Shown one piece after another: positions 16,530 to 24,562 of a stretch of DNA of 64,000 nt. The position numbers and the translations under genes are program-made. Under the pieces are notes generated by a model. That model saw only the letters and a program-made list of their open reading frames with translations, was not told the DNA's origin and searched no databases. This stretch comes from Streptomyces hiroshimensis (GTDB lineage: Bacteria; Actinomycetota; Actinomycetes; Streptomycetales; Streptomycetaceae). The DNA lies in assembly GCF_014650335.1 (NCBI RefSeq), contig NZ_BMUT01000005.1, positions 62,001 to 126,000 of the forward strand, in the 5' to 3' direction. The stretch's first letter is position 1, and the number at the start of each line of letters is the position of its first letter.

Positions 16530-17552
16530 ATGTCCGTACTCGACTCGTTCATCGCCGGGCTCCCGAAGGCGGAGCTCCATGTGCACCACGTCGGGTCGGC
16601 GTCCCCGCGCATCGTCGCCGAGCTGGCCGCCCGCCACCCGGATTCGCCCGTGCCCACCGACCCCGAGGCACTGGCCGACTTTTTCACCTTCCGCGACTTC
16701 GCCCACTTCATCGAGGTCTACCTCTCGGTGGTCGACCTGATCCGTGATGCCGAGGACGTGCGGCTGCTGACGTACGAGGTCGCGCGCGACATGGCGCGGC
16801 AGAACATCCGCTACGCCGAACTGACCGTCACCCCCTTCAGCTCGACCAGGCGGGGCATCCCGGACGCCGCCTTCGTGGAGGCGATCGAGGACGCCCGCAA
16901 GGCGGCCGAGAGCGAGCTGGGCGTCATGCTGCGCTGGTGCTTCGACATCCCCGGCGAGGCGGGGCTGGAAGCCGCGGAGGAGACCGCACGGATCGCCTGC
17001 GAGCTCAAGCCCGAGGGTCTGGTCTCCTTCGGGCTGGGCGGGCCGGAGATCGGCGTGCCCAGGCCCCAGTTCAAGCCGTATTTCGACCGGGCCATCGCCG
17101 AGGGCCTGCACAGCGTGCCCCATGCCGGTGAGACGACGGGTCCGCAGACCATCTGGGACGCCCTGGTCGACCTGCGCGCCGAGCGCATCGGCCACGGCAC
17201 CAGCGCCCCGCAGGACCCGGCCCTGCTGGCCCACCTGGCGGAGCACCGCATCCCCCTGGAGGTCTGCCCGACGTCCAACCTCGCCACCCGCGCCGTGACC
17301 GACCTGGACCGCCACCCCATCAAGGAAATGGTCGCCGCGGGCGTCCTGGTCACCGTCAACAGCGACGACCCGCCCATGTTCGGCACCGATCTCAACCGGG
17401 AGTACGGCGTGGCCGCACGCCTCCTGGAGCTCGACGCAGCCGGCGTCGCCGACCTCGCCAAGAACGCCGTGGACGCGTCGTTCATGGACGCGACGGGCAA
17501 GAAGGTGCTCCGGGCGGAGATCGACGCGTACACCGCGGCCTGGCGGGGCTGA
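16530..17552 (+). CDS. add: Adenosine deaminase family protein
   Basis: A 340-residue metal-dependent deaminase starting at ATG 16530, five bases after GGAGG. Zinc ligands H17 and H19 are in ELHVHHVGS. The catalytic glutamate is in PHAGETTGPQ, with RIGHGTS, EVCPTSN and TVNSDDPPMF completing the fold. It would convert adenosine (or a related N6-substituted nucleoside) to inosine in purine salvage. Which of the several Streptomyces paralogues it matches cannot be told here. It is followed after 27 nt by the phosphodiesterase gene. Confidence 0.85.
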   Translation: MSVLDSFIAGLPKAELHVHHVGSASPRIVAELAARHPDSPVPTDPEALADFFTFRDFAHFIEVYLSVVDLIRDAEDVRLLTYEVARDMARQNIRYAELTVTPFSSTRRGIPDAAFVEAIEDARKAAESELGVMLRWCFDIPGEAGLEAAEETARIACELKPEGLVSFGLGGPEIGVPRPQFKPYFDRAIAEGLHSVPHAGETTGPQTIWDALVDLRAERIGHGTSAPQDPALLAHLAEHRIPLEVCPTSNLATRAVTDLDRHPIKEMVAAGVLVTVNSDDPPMFGTDLNREYGVAARLLELDAAGVADLAKNAVDASFMDATGKKVLRAEIDAYTAAWRG

Positions 17553-17579
17553 CCTCGGCAGGCGCACACCGCGGCCACA

Positions 17580-18302
17580 ATGGGGCCCATGGCCATCCCG
17601 AACTCCCCTGCCGTGGAAGCCCGCACCGTCACCGTCGTCGCCCACCGCGGCAATCCCTACCGGTTCCGGGAGAACACCCTCGCCTCGATCCGTTCGGCCC
17701 TGCAGGCCGGGGCGGGGGCGGTGGAGGTCGACGTCCGGCTGACGCGCGACGGTGTACCTGTACTGCTGCACGACGCGACACTCGAGCGCCTGTGGGGCCG
17801 TACGCGGGTCCTGGACTCGCTCTCGGCGGACGAACTGCGGGAGCTGACCGGCGGCGGCGTGCCCACCCTGCGTGAGGCCCTCCGGCTCGGCTCGGAGCAG
17901 TCCGGACCGCGGCTGTTCATCGATCTGCCGGACGCGTCGGCCGCCGAGGCCGCCGTCGCCGAGGTGCACGCGAGCGGAGCCGCGGAGCGCGTGTACTACT
18001 GCGGGGGTGCGACGTCGATGCTCGCCGTACGCCGCGCGGACCCGGCCGCGGAGACCGCCCTGACGTGGACGACGCTGATGCCGCCGCGCCAGGCCTTGCT
18101 CAGTGCCGTCGCCCCGCGCTGGCTGAACTACCGCTTCGGGCTGGTGAGCCCCGAACTGGTCGCCCGCAACCACTCCGACGGGCTTCTGGTCTCGGCCTGG
18201 ACCGCGGACACCCGCTTCACGATGCGCCGGCTGCTGGCGGCCGGCGTGGACGCGATCACCACGAACCGGGTCGGCACGTTGCGGTCACTGCTGCGGGGCT
18301 GA
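17580..18302 (+). CDS. Glycerophosphodiester phosphodiesterase
   Basis: A 240-residue GDPD-fold enzyme. The catalytic motif is AHRGNPYRFRENT (H22, R23, E31), followed by VEVDVRLTRDGVPVLLHD with the metal-binding Glu, Asp and His. A late WTADTRFTMRRLLAAGVD segment is typical. No signal peptide is seen, so it probably hydrolyses glycerophosphodiesters in the cytoplasm. No clear ribosome site precedes the ATG at 17580, and a second ATG is at 17589. It may be co-transcribed with the deaminase. Confidence 0.84.
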   Translation: MGPMAIPNSPAVEARTVTVVAHRGNPYRFRENTLASIRSALQAGAGAVEVDVRLTRDGVPVLLHDATLERLWGRTRVLDSLSADELRELTGGGVPTLREALRLGSEQSGPRLFIDLPDASAAEAAVAEVHASGAAERVYYCGGATSMLAVRRADPAAETALTWTTLMPPRQALLSAVAPRWLNYRFGLVSPELVARNHSDGLLVSAWTADTRFTMRRLLAAGVDAITTNRVGTLRSLLRG

Positions 18303-18403
18303 GCGGGTACGGTCGGCAGGGGGCGTAGTACGGGGCGGGGCCGCCGCTGCGCGTGGGGCGGCGGGCTTGCGGCGCGCACGGGGCGGTCTCGTGGCGTGCC
18401 CCG

Positions 18404-19591
18404 TCAGAGCCCGACGATCTCGTTCCACTCCTTGGTGAAGCCCGGTCGTTCCTTCGCGGTCATGTCGCGCGCCGTCGCGAGGCGTTTGCGCATGTCGTCG
18501 CTCGGGAAGATGAGCGGGTTCCCGGCGAGCTCCACGAGTTCCTTGTCGGAGGACGAGGCGAGGACGTCCCGCGCGGCGGGGACGGGACAGACGTAGTTGA
18601 CCGCGGCGGCGAGCTCGGCGGCCACCTCGGGCCGGTAGTAGTAGTCGACGAGCGCTTCGGCGTTGCGCTTGTGACGGGCGAGGTTGGGCACCATGAGGCT
18701 CTCGGCCCACAGCTCGGCGCCCTCCTCCGGGACCACGAACTCGATGTCGGGGTTGTCGGCCTGGAGCTGGATGACGTCGCCGGAGTACGCCTGGCAGGCC
18801 AGCACATCGCCGGACGACAGATCCTTGATGTAGTCGTTGCCGGTGAAGCGGCGGATGTGCCGCTTGCGCACGAGGCGGCGCAGCTGATCGGTCATGGTGT
18901 GGAAGTCGTCGGCGGTCCAGCGGGTGACGTCGGCGCCGTTGCCCTGCATGAGCAGCGAGTACGCCTCGTCCAGGCCGGCCAGCAGCGTGACCCTGCCGCG
19001 CAGGTCGTCCTTCCACAGGTCGGAGGTGTGCCGGATCTCCCGGCCGAGCTTCTTGCGGTTGTACGCGATGCCCGTGATGCCGGACTGCCAGGGGACGGTG
19101 TGCAGCCGGCCGGGGTCGAAGGAGGGCTTGCGCAGCAGCGGGTCGAGGTTGCGGTCGACGTTCGGCTGACGGGAGCGGTCCATCTCCTGGACCCAGCCCA
19201 GGCGCACGTAGCGGGAAGCCATCCAGTCACTGACGACGATGAGGTCCCTCCCGGTCTCCTGATGATTCATCAGGGCGGGGCTGACTTTGCCGAAGAACTC
19301 GTCGTTGTCGTTGATCTCTTCGGTGTACTTCACCGATATCCCGCTGCGCTTCTCGAACGCGTCGAGCGTGGGGCGCTTCTGCGGGTCGTCCTCATCGACG
19401 TCGATGTAGAGCGGCCAGTTGGCGAAGACGAGGCTCCTGTCGCGGCTGGAGCGGTCCTCCGCGGCCCGGTCGGCCGACTCGACGTACGCGGCGGGCACTC
19501 CGCACCCGGCGAGTGCGGCGGCCCCGGCGCCGGCGCCCAGCGCGCGCAGCAGGGTCCGGCGGGACAGGGGCTTCACGGGCTTCTCTCGCAT
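18404..19591 (-). CDS. Orphan PotD-like polyamine-binding lipoprotein
   Basis: A 395-residue protein closely similar to PotD at 10516. It has [21 protein letters not shown] (Tat-type signal plus lipobox), FANWPLYIDVDEDD, GRDLIVVSDWMASRYVRLGW and FTGNDYIKDLSSGDVLACQAY. No permease or ATPase is beside it, so it probably serves the PotABC system at 7492-10405 with a different ligand range, or acts as a sensor. It lies downstream of the second dehydrogenase on the same strand. Confidence 0.87.
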   Translation of the reverse strand: MREKPVKPLSRRTLLRALGAGAGAAALAGCGVPAAYVESADRAAEDRSSRDRSLVFANWPLYIDVDEDDPQKRPTLDAFEKRSGISVKYTEEINDNDEFFGKVSPALMNHQETGRDLIVVSDWMASRYVRLGWVQEMDRSRQPNVDRNLDPLLRKPSFDPGRLHTVPWQSGITGIAYNRKKLGREIRHTSDLWKDDLRGRVTLLAGLDEAYSLLMQGNGADVTRWTADDFHTMTDQLRRLVRKRHIRRFTGNDYIKDLSSGDVLACQAYSGDVIQLQADNPDIEFVVPEEGAELWAESLMVPNLARHKRNAEALVDYYYRPEVAAELAAAVNYVCPVPAARDVLASSSDKELVELAGNPLIFPSDDMRKRLATARDMTAKERPGFTKEWNEIVGL

Positions 19592-19877
19592 TCCGGCAGC
19601 ATGGCGGGGCGGATCTTCGCGGACAATGTACGGCCTGTCCGGGAGGCGACCGCACTTCCCGACACCCTGACGGCCCGGGAACGACCGGCCGTCGATGATA
19701 CCGGGGAACGACGCACAGTGGCCCGCACCGGAAACGCCCGGTACGGGCCACTTCAGGGCTTCTGGCCGCCCCGTGCTGTGCGCGACGGCACGGGGCGCCG
19801 CTCATGGCCGCATGGGGCGGCCCGGCCCCATGCGGCATGGGGCAGATCCGCCCCCGGCACGAGGCGGCCCGGCTCCG
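19592..19877. other. Intergenic region with motif-bearing hairpin
   Basis: A 286-bp gap between the orphan potD-like gene and the second dehydrogenase. It includes an inverted pair CGGACA...TGTCCG at 19620-19641, which could be an operator for the potD-like gene. It also holds several GCRYGGGGC words and the hairpin at 19807-19836. I see no gene in it. Confidence 0.5.
19807..19836 (-). terminator. Hairpin built from two inverted GCCGCATGGGGC copies
   Basis: A perfect 12-bp stem, GCCGCATGGGGC with GCCCCATGCGGC, around a 6-nt loop, 42 bp past the stop of the second aldehyde dehydrogenase. It is likely to terminate that transcript. Both arms are copies of the interspersed motif, and a third copy follows at once (GCATGGGGC, 19835-19843). 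Confidence 0.6.
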
Positions 19878-21329
19878 TCAGCCCAGCGACGTCATGACGT
19901 GCTTGACGCGCGTGTAGTCCTCGAAGCCGTAGGCGGACAGGTCCTTGCCGTAGCCGGACTTCTTGAAGCCGCCGTGGGGCATCTCGGCGACCAGCGGGAT
20001 GTGGGTGTTGATCCACACGCAGCCGAAGTCGAGCTTCTTGGACATCCGCATGGCGCGCCCGTGGTCCTTGGTCCACACCGAGGAGGCCAGGGCGTACTCG
20101 ACACCGTTGGCGTACGCGACGGCCTGGTCCTCGTCCACGAAGGACTGGACCGTGATCACGGGGCCGAAGACCTCGTGCTGGATGATCTCGTCTTCCTGCT
20201 TGAGGCCGGAGACGACGGTCGGGGCGAAGAAGTAGCCCTTCTCCCCCACCCGGTGGCCGCCCGCCTCGAGCTTGGCGTGGCCGGGCAGCCGCTCGATGAA
20301 GCCGGCGACCTGCTTGAGCTGGTTGGCGTTGTTGAGCGGGCCGTAGAGGACGTCCTCGTCGTCCGGCTGCCCCGTCTTGGTCTCGGCGGCGGCCTTGGCG
20401 AGCGCGGTGACGAACTCGTCGTGGATCGACTCGTGGACGAGCACGCGGGTGGCGGCCGTACAGTCCTGGCCGGCGTTGAAGTAGCCCGCGACCGAGATGT
20501 CCTCGACGGCCTTGGCGATGTCGGCGTCGTCGAAGACGACGACGGGGGCCTTGCCGCCGAGCTCCAGGTGGACGCGCTTGAGGTCCTTGGAGGCGGACTC
20601 GGCGACCTGCATGCCGGCCCGCACGGAGCCGGTGATCGAGGCCATAGCCGGCACCGGGTGCTCGACCATGAGGCGGCCGGTCTCCCGGTCGCCGCAGATG
20701 ACGTTGAAGACGCCCTTCGGGTGGCCGAGCTCCTCCAGCACGCCGCCGATGATCTCGGCGATGAGGACGGTGGAGGCGGGCGTGGTGTCGGAGGGCTTGA
20801 GGACGACGGTGTTGCCCGCGGCGAGCGCCGGGGCGAACTTCCACACCGCCATCATCATCGGGTAGTTCCACGGGGCGACCTGGGCGCAGACGCCGATCGG
20901 CTCGCGCCGGATGATCGAGGTCAGGCCCTCCATGTACTCGCCCGCGGAGCGGCCCTCGAGCATCCGCGCGGCGCCCGCGAAGAAGCGGATCTGGTCCACC
21001 ATCGGGGGGACCTCTTCGCTGCGGGTGAGAGCCAGCGGCTTGCCGGTGTTCTCGGACTCCGCGGCGATCAGTTCCTCGGCGCGCGCCTCGAAGGCGTCGG
21101 CGATCTTGAGGAGGACCTTCTGGCGTTCTCCGGGTACGAGGTCGCGCCAGGCCGGGAAGGCGGCCTCGGCCGCGGCCATGGCGGCGTCCACGTCCGCGGC
21201 GCCCGACAGCGGGGCGGTGGCGTAGGCCTCGCCTGTGGCCGGATTGACCACCTCGGTGGTACGCCCGTCGGCGGCGTCCCGGAACTCCCCGTCGATGAAA
21301 TTGCGAAGACGACGCAGCTCGGTGGTCAT
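19878..21329 (-). CDS. Aminobutyraldehyde-type dehydrogenase 2
   Basis: A 483-residue NAD(P)-dependent dehydrogenase. C290 is the nucleophile in FNAGQDCTAATR, E256 the base in VHLELGGKAP, and APWNYPMMMAVWK is also present. The overall sequence is close to bacterial 4-aminobutyraldehyde dehydrogenases (PatD/PuuC type). It is read divergently from the Lrp-type regulator, with a candidate operator between them. It and the copy at 12508 could have different aldehyde preferences, for example products of putrescine and of longer polyamines. Confidence 0.88.
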   Translation of the reverse strand: MTTELRRLRNFIDGEFRDAADGRTTEVVNPATGEAYATAPLSGAADVDAAMAAAEAAFPAWRDLVPGERQKVLLKIADAFEARAEELIAAESENTGKPLALTRSEEVPPMVDQIRFFAGAARMLEGRSAGEYMEGLTSIIRREPIGVCAQVAPWNYPMMMAVWKFAPALAAGNTVVLKPSDTTPASTVLIAEIIGGVLEELGHPKGVFNVICGDRETGRLMVEHPVPAMASITGSVRAGMQVAESASKDLKRVHLELGGKAPVVVFDDADIAKAVEDISVAGYFNAGQDCTAATRVLVHESIHDEFVTALAKAAAETKTGQPDDEDVLYGPLNNANQLKQVAGFIERLPGHAKLEAGGHRVGEKGYFFAPTVVSGLKQEDEIIQHEVFGPVITVQSFVDEDQAVAYANGVEYALASSVWTKDHGRAMRMSKKLDFGCVWINTHIPLVAEMPHGGFKKSGYGKDLSAYGFEDYTRVKHVMTSLG

Positions 21330-21418
21330 GGCTTGCCACCCCTCCTGTCAGATGTCCACTGGGTGAGACCGTCAGCCTAGTCAGTGAGCCCACGCTTTCG
21401 ACATACCTCAGACCCATG

Positions 21419-21439
21419 AACAACGGAATCAGTTATTCC
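21419..21439. promoter_or_regulatory. Candidate autoregulatory operator, AACAACGGAATC
   Basis: AACAACGGAATC (21419-21430) is the exact reverse complement of GATTCCGTTGTT in the potD operator. It overlaps a local inverted repeat, GGAAT-CAGTT-ATTCC (21425-21439). It lies 55-75 bp before the Lrp-type gene and about 90 bp before dehydrogenase 2, so one site could control both divergent genes. Confidence 0.6.
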
Positions 21440-21494
21440 CTGGACCCTGGACAACGAATTTCATCGCCTGAGGGTTGCTTCACGGGCGAGACGC

Positions 21495-21998
21495 ATGCAC
21501 AGTGGAGCCGTGGCCACTCGTAGTCCAGACCCGAAGAGCGTGCACGGCACGCCGCCGATCGACGCAGTCTCCCTGGCGATCATCGAGCAGCTCCAGGAAG
21601 ACGGCCGCCGCCCCTACGCGGCGATCGGCAAAGCCGTGGGGCTGTCCGAGGCAGCCGTACGGCAGCGTGTCCAGAAGCTGCTCGACCAGGGCGTCATGCA
21701 GATCGTCGCCGTCACCGACCCGCTCACCGTGGGCTTGCGGCGGCAGGCGATGGTCGGCATCAACGTCGAGGGCGACCTCGATCCCGTCGCCGACGCCCTG
21801 ACCGCGATGGACGAGGTCGAGTACGTCGTCGTGACCGCAGGCTCCTTCGACCTCCTCATCGAGATCGTCTGCGAGGACGACGACCATCTCCTCGAAACGA
21901 TCAACAAGCGCATCCGGACCCTGCCGGGCGTGCGCTCCACCGAGAGCTTCGTCTACCTCAAGCTCCGCAAGCAGACCTACACATGGGGAACCCGATAG
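21495..21998 (+). CDS. Lrp/AsnC-family transcriptional regulator
   Basis: A 167-residue protein. An N-terminal helix-turn-helix (LAIIEQLQEDGRRPYAAIGK, then VGLSEAAVRQRVQKLL) is followed by an RAM/AsnC ligand-binding domain ending TLPGVRSTESFVYLKLRKQ. Regulators of this family bind amino acids or related amines. The neighbours make a polyamine-derived ligand likely. I recall an S. coelicolor homologue in this position reported as a polyamine-metabolism regulator (EpuRI), which should be checked. ATG 21495 is used, and GTG 21510 is the alternative. The 3' end overlaps the next gene. Confidence 0.88.
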   Translation: MHSGAVATRSPDPKSVHGTPPIDAVSLAIIEQLQEDGRRPYAAIGKAVGLSEAAVRQRVQKLLDQGVMQIVAVTDPLTVGLRRQAMVGINVEGDLDPVADALTAMDEVEYVVVTAGSFDLLIEIVCEDDDHLLETINKRIRTLPGVRSTESFVYLKLRKQTYTWGTR

Positions 21999-23362
21999 CC
22001 GTGAGCAAGGACCTCTCCCAGACTGCGTACGACCACCTGTGGATGCACTTCACCCGCATGTCGTCGTACGAGAACGCCCCCGTGCCGACCATCGTGCGCG
22101 GCGAGGGCACCTACATCTTCGACGACAAGGGCAAGCGCTACCTGGACGGTCTCGCAGGGCTGTTCGTGGTCCAGGCTGGCCACGGGCGGGCCGAGCTGGC
22201 CGAGGCGGCCGCCAAGCAGGCGCAGGAGCTGGCGTTCTTCCCCGTGTGGAGCTACGCGCACCCCAAGGCGATCGAGCTCGCCGAGCGGCTCGCCCACCAC
22301 GCGCCGGGCGACCTCAACAAGGTCTTCTTCACCACTGGCGGCGGAGAGGCCGTGGAGACCGCCTGGAAGCTCGCGAAGCAGTACCACAAGCTCACCGGCA
22401 ACCCCACCAAGTACAAGGTGATATCCCGGGCCGTCGCCTACCACGGCACGCCCCAGGGCGCTCTGGCCATCACCGGCCTGCCGGCCCTCAAGGCCCCGTT
22501 CGAGCCGCTCGTCCCCGGCGCCTTCAAGGTACCCAACACCAACATCTACCGGGCCCCGATCCACGGCGACGACCCTGAGGCGTTCGGCCGCTGGGCCGCC
22601 GACCAGATCGAGCAGCAGATCCTCTTCGAAGGCCCCGACACGGTCGCGGCCGTCTTCCTGGAGCCGGTCCAGAACGCAGGCGGCTGCTTCCCGCCCCCGC
22701 CCGGGTACTTCCAGCGGGTACGCGAGATCTGTGATACGTACAACGTGCTGCTCGTCTCGGACGAGGTCATCTGCGCCTTCGGCCGCCTCGGCACGATGTT
22801 CGCGTGCGACAAGTTCGGCTACGTGCCCGACATCATCACCTGCGCCAAGGGCATGACGTCCGGCTACTCCCCCATCGGCGCGGCCGTCATCTCCGACCGG
22901 ATCGCCGAGCCGTTCTTCAAGGGCAGCAACACCTTCCTGCACGGCTACACCTTCGGCGGCCACCCCGTCTCGGCGGCGGTCGCCCTCACCAACCTCGACA
23001 TCTTCGAGCGCGAGGGCCTCAACCAGCACGTTCTGGACAACGAGGCGGCGTTCCACGCGACGCTCTCCAAGCTTCACGACCTGCCGATCGTGGGCGACGT
23101 GCGCGGCAACGGCTTCTTCTACGGCATCGAGCTGGTCAAGGACAAGGCCACCAAGGAGTCGTTCACGCCGGAGGAGTGCGAGCGCCTGCTCTACGGCTTC
23201 GTGTCCAAGAAGCTGTTCGAGAACGGCCTGTACTGCCGGGCGGACGACCGCGGCGACCCGGTCATCCAGGTCGCCCCTCCGCTGATCTCCGACCAGTCGA
23301 CGTTCGACGAGATCGAGCAGATCGTCCGCGGCGTGCTCACGGAGGCCTGGACCAGGATCTGA
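21983..23362 (+). CDS. Class III aminotransferase, putative polyamine:pyruvate type
   Basis: A 459-residue PLP enzyme. K289 is the Schiff-base lysine in DIITCAKGMTSGYSPIGA, and D260 is in LLVSDEVICAFGRLG. The HLWMHFTRMSSYE N-terminus and the FFPVWSYAHPKAIELAERL segment resemble omega-amino acid:pyruvate and putrescine aminotransferases more than GabT. It may deaminate polyamines directly, bypassing oxidation. ATG 21983 overlaps the regulator stop by 16 nt. GTG 22001 just after the stop is the other possible start. It is probably co-transcribed with the regulator. Confidence 0.85.
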   Translation: MGNPIAVSKDLSQTAYDHLWMHFTRMSSYENAPVPTIVRGEGTYIFDDKGKRYLDGLAGLFVVQAGHGRAELAEAAAKQAQELAFFPVWSYAHPKAIELAERLAHHAPGDLNKVFFTTGGGEAVETAWKLAKQYHKLTGNPTKYKVISRAVAYHGTPQGALAITGLPALKAPFEPLVPGAFKVPNTNIYRAPIHGDDPEAFGRWAADQIEQQILFEGPDTVAAVFLEPVQNAGGCFPPPPGYFQRVREICDTYNVLLVSDEVICAFGRLGTMFACDKFGYVPDIITCAKGMTSGYSPIGAAVISDRIAEPFFKGSNTFLHGYTFGGHPVSAAVALTNLDIFEREGLNQHVLDNEAAFHATLSKLHDLPIVGDVRGNGFFYGIELVKDKATKESFTPEECERLLYGFVSKKLFENGLYCRADDRGDPVIQVAPPLISDQSTFDEIEQIVRGVLTEAWTRI

Positions 23363-23370
23363 CCGGACCA

Positions 23371-23403
23371 GGGCGAGCCGCCCGCGCCGCCCGCGGCTCG
23401 CCC
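23371..23403 (+). terminator. Intrinsic terminator after the aminotransferase
   Basis: GGGCGAGCCG pairs with CGGCTCGCCC (10 bp, 13-nt loop), starting 8 bp after the stop codon and followed by CTCCC. It is a typical Streptomyces stem without a long U run. Confidence 0.65.
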
Positions 23404-23483
23404 CTCCCGCCGTGGCCCCGCGCGACCCCCCACTCGTCACGCGCGCGTGGGCCACGGCTTCGCTGCACGCGCGCGTCGGCCTC

Positions 23484-23552
23484 GGGGCCCCATGCCAGTG
23501 ACAGGGTGGGCCCCATGCCGGTGACGGGGCGGGCCCCATGCCGGCCACCCGG
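23484..23552. repeat. Three tandem 23-bp repeats containing GGGCCCCATGCC
   Basis: Units start with GGCCCCATGCC at 23486, 23509 and 23532, exactly 23 bp apart. They share GGGCCCCATGCCRGTGACRG, with the last unit decaying after GCCGG. They are in intergenic DNA and carry the interspersed GCATGGGGC word in its reverse orientation. There are no CRISPR-like unique spacers. Confidence 0.75.
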
Positions 23553-23824
23553 CGCACGCCGCGCACCCCTCGCATACGAGACGCACGCCCGTAGCACGCA
23601 CACCACGCCCCACCGCGCACCCGGTCGCACACTCCGCCGCATTTGCGCTCCGACTCATATGCGACCCCTGGGGCATGAGGCCGACCGGAGGAAAGTGGGC
23701 CGTCCAGCGCCGAGCCTGGGCAAAGGCTAGGATCCCGGTTCCGTACGGTGCCAGTGACCCAATGGCCTCCGGTTCGTTCCCCCGGACAGGGGAACGGACC
23801 CTACAGCGACCCGAGGTGCTCGAT

Positions 23825-24562
23825 ATGGTGGCCCCGCCGGACAACGACGTGCTCTGGGCACGCGGCCTGCACTACGCCCACAGTGGTTCCCCCGCGCTCT
23901 CAGGGGTGTCCATCGGCGTACGCGAGGGAGAGATTCTCGCCATCACCGGGCCGCGCGGGTCCGGCAAGACCACGCTCCTCAAATGCCTGTCCGGACAGCT
24001 CCTTCCCACGCCCGGAGAGGTGTGGTTCAACAGCGCCCCCGTCCACACGCTCTCGCGCGCCGCCCGGGAGCGGCTGCGGCGGGAGCGGTTCGGCTGGATC
24101 GACAGCGAGCCGCACCTCGTACCGGAGCTGAGCGCGTGGGAGAACGCCGCCCTGCCGCTGCTGCTGCGCGGGGTCGGGCACCGGGCCGCCAAGCGCACGG
24201 CCGGTGAGTGGCTGGAGCGTCTGGACGTCGGCGACTGCCAACGCAAGCGTCCGGCCGCCCTGCTCCAGGCACAGCGCCAGCGGGTCGCCATCGCGCGGGC
24301 ACTCGCCAGCGAACCCACCGTCCTCTTCGCCGACGAGCCGACGGCGCCCCTGCACAACGCCGACCGGGCGCAGGTGTTGCGCACGCTGACCACGGCGGCC
24401 CGCTCGCACCACATCACGGTCGTCATCGCCACGCTGGACGACGAGATCGCCACCCTGGCCGACCGTACGGTCTCCCTGGTCGACGGCCGCCGCGGCACCG
24501 CCATCCCGGTACCCGACGCGCCCGAGGGAGAGGGCAGGGCGGCGTGCTCAGTCTCCGCCTAG
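23825..24562 (+). CDS. ABC ATPase with degenerate signature motif
   Basis: A 245-residue ATP-binding subunit of the MacB/LolD size class, started at ATG 23825 after GAGGTG. Walker A is intact (GPRGSGKT, 42-49) and Walker B reads VLFADEPTAPL. The LSGGQ signature is replaced by LLQAQRQRVAIARAL, the D-loop by HNAD, and the H-loop histidine is absent (VVIATLDDEIA). Such changes suggest slow or asymmetric ATP hydrolysis. It overlaps the membrane-protein gene by 19 nt and is presumably its partner. The substrate is unknown. Confidence 0.75.
   Translation: MVAPPDNDVLWARGLHYAHSGSPALSGVSIGVREGEILAITGPRGSGKTTLLKCLSGQLLPTPGEVWFNSAPVHTLSRAARERLRRERFGWIDSEPHLVPELSAWENAALPLLLRGVGHRAAKRTAGEWLERLDVGDCQRKRPAALLQAQRQRVAIARALASEPTVLFADEPTAPLHNADRAQVLRTLTTAARSHHITVVIATLDDEIATLADRTVSLVDGRRGTAIPVPDAPEGEGRAACSVSA

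Larger units (their letters stand above)
23363..23824. other. 462-bp intergenic region with terminator and tandem repeats
   Basis: It begins with a terminator hairpin (23371-23403). It then holds the 23-bp tandem repeat of the interspersed motif (23484-23552), a CGCACACCGCGC-like low-complexity stretch to about 23640, and finally the promoter region of the ABC gene. Upstream in-frame starts for the ABC gene exist here (23675, 23762), but that stretch lacks family similarity. Confidence 0.5.

Noticed and set aside
17118..17130. Copy of the interspersed word in the adenosine deaminase gene (GCCCCATGCC)
   Set aside because: Here it encodes the conserved catalytic PHAGE motif, so it is explained by protein function and not counted as an inserted copy.
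23484..23552. Possible CRISPR array
   Set aside because: The three 23-bp units are directly adjacent with no unique spacers, and no cas genes are present.
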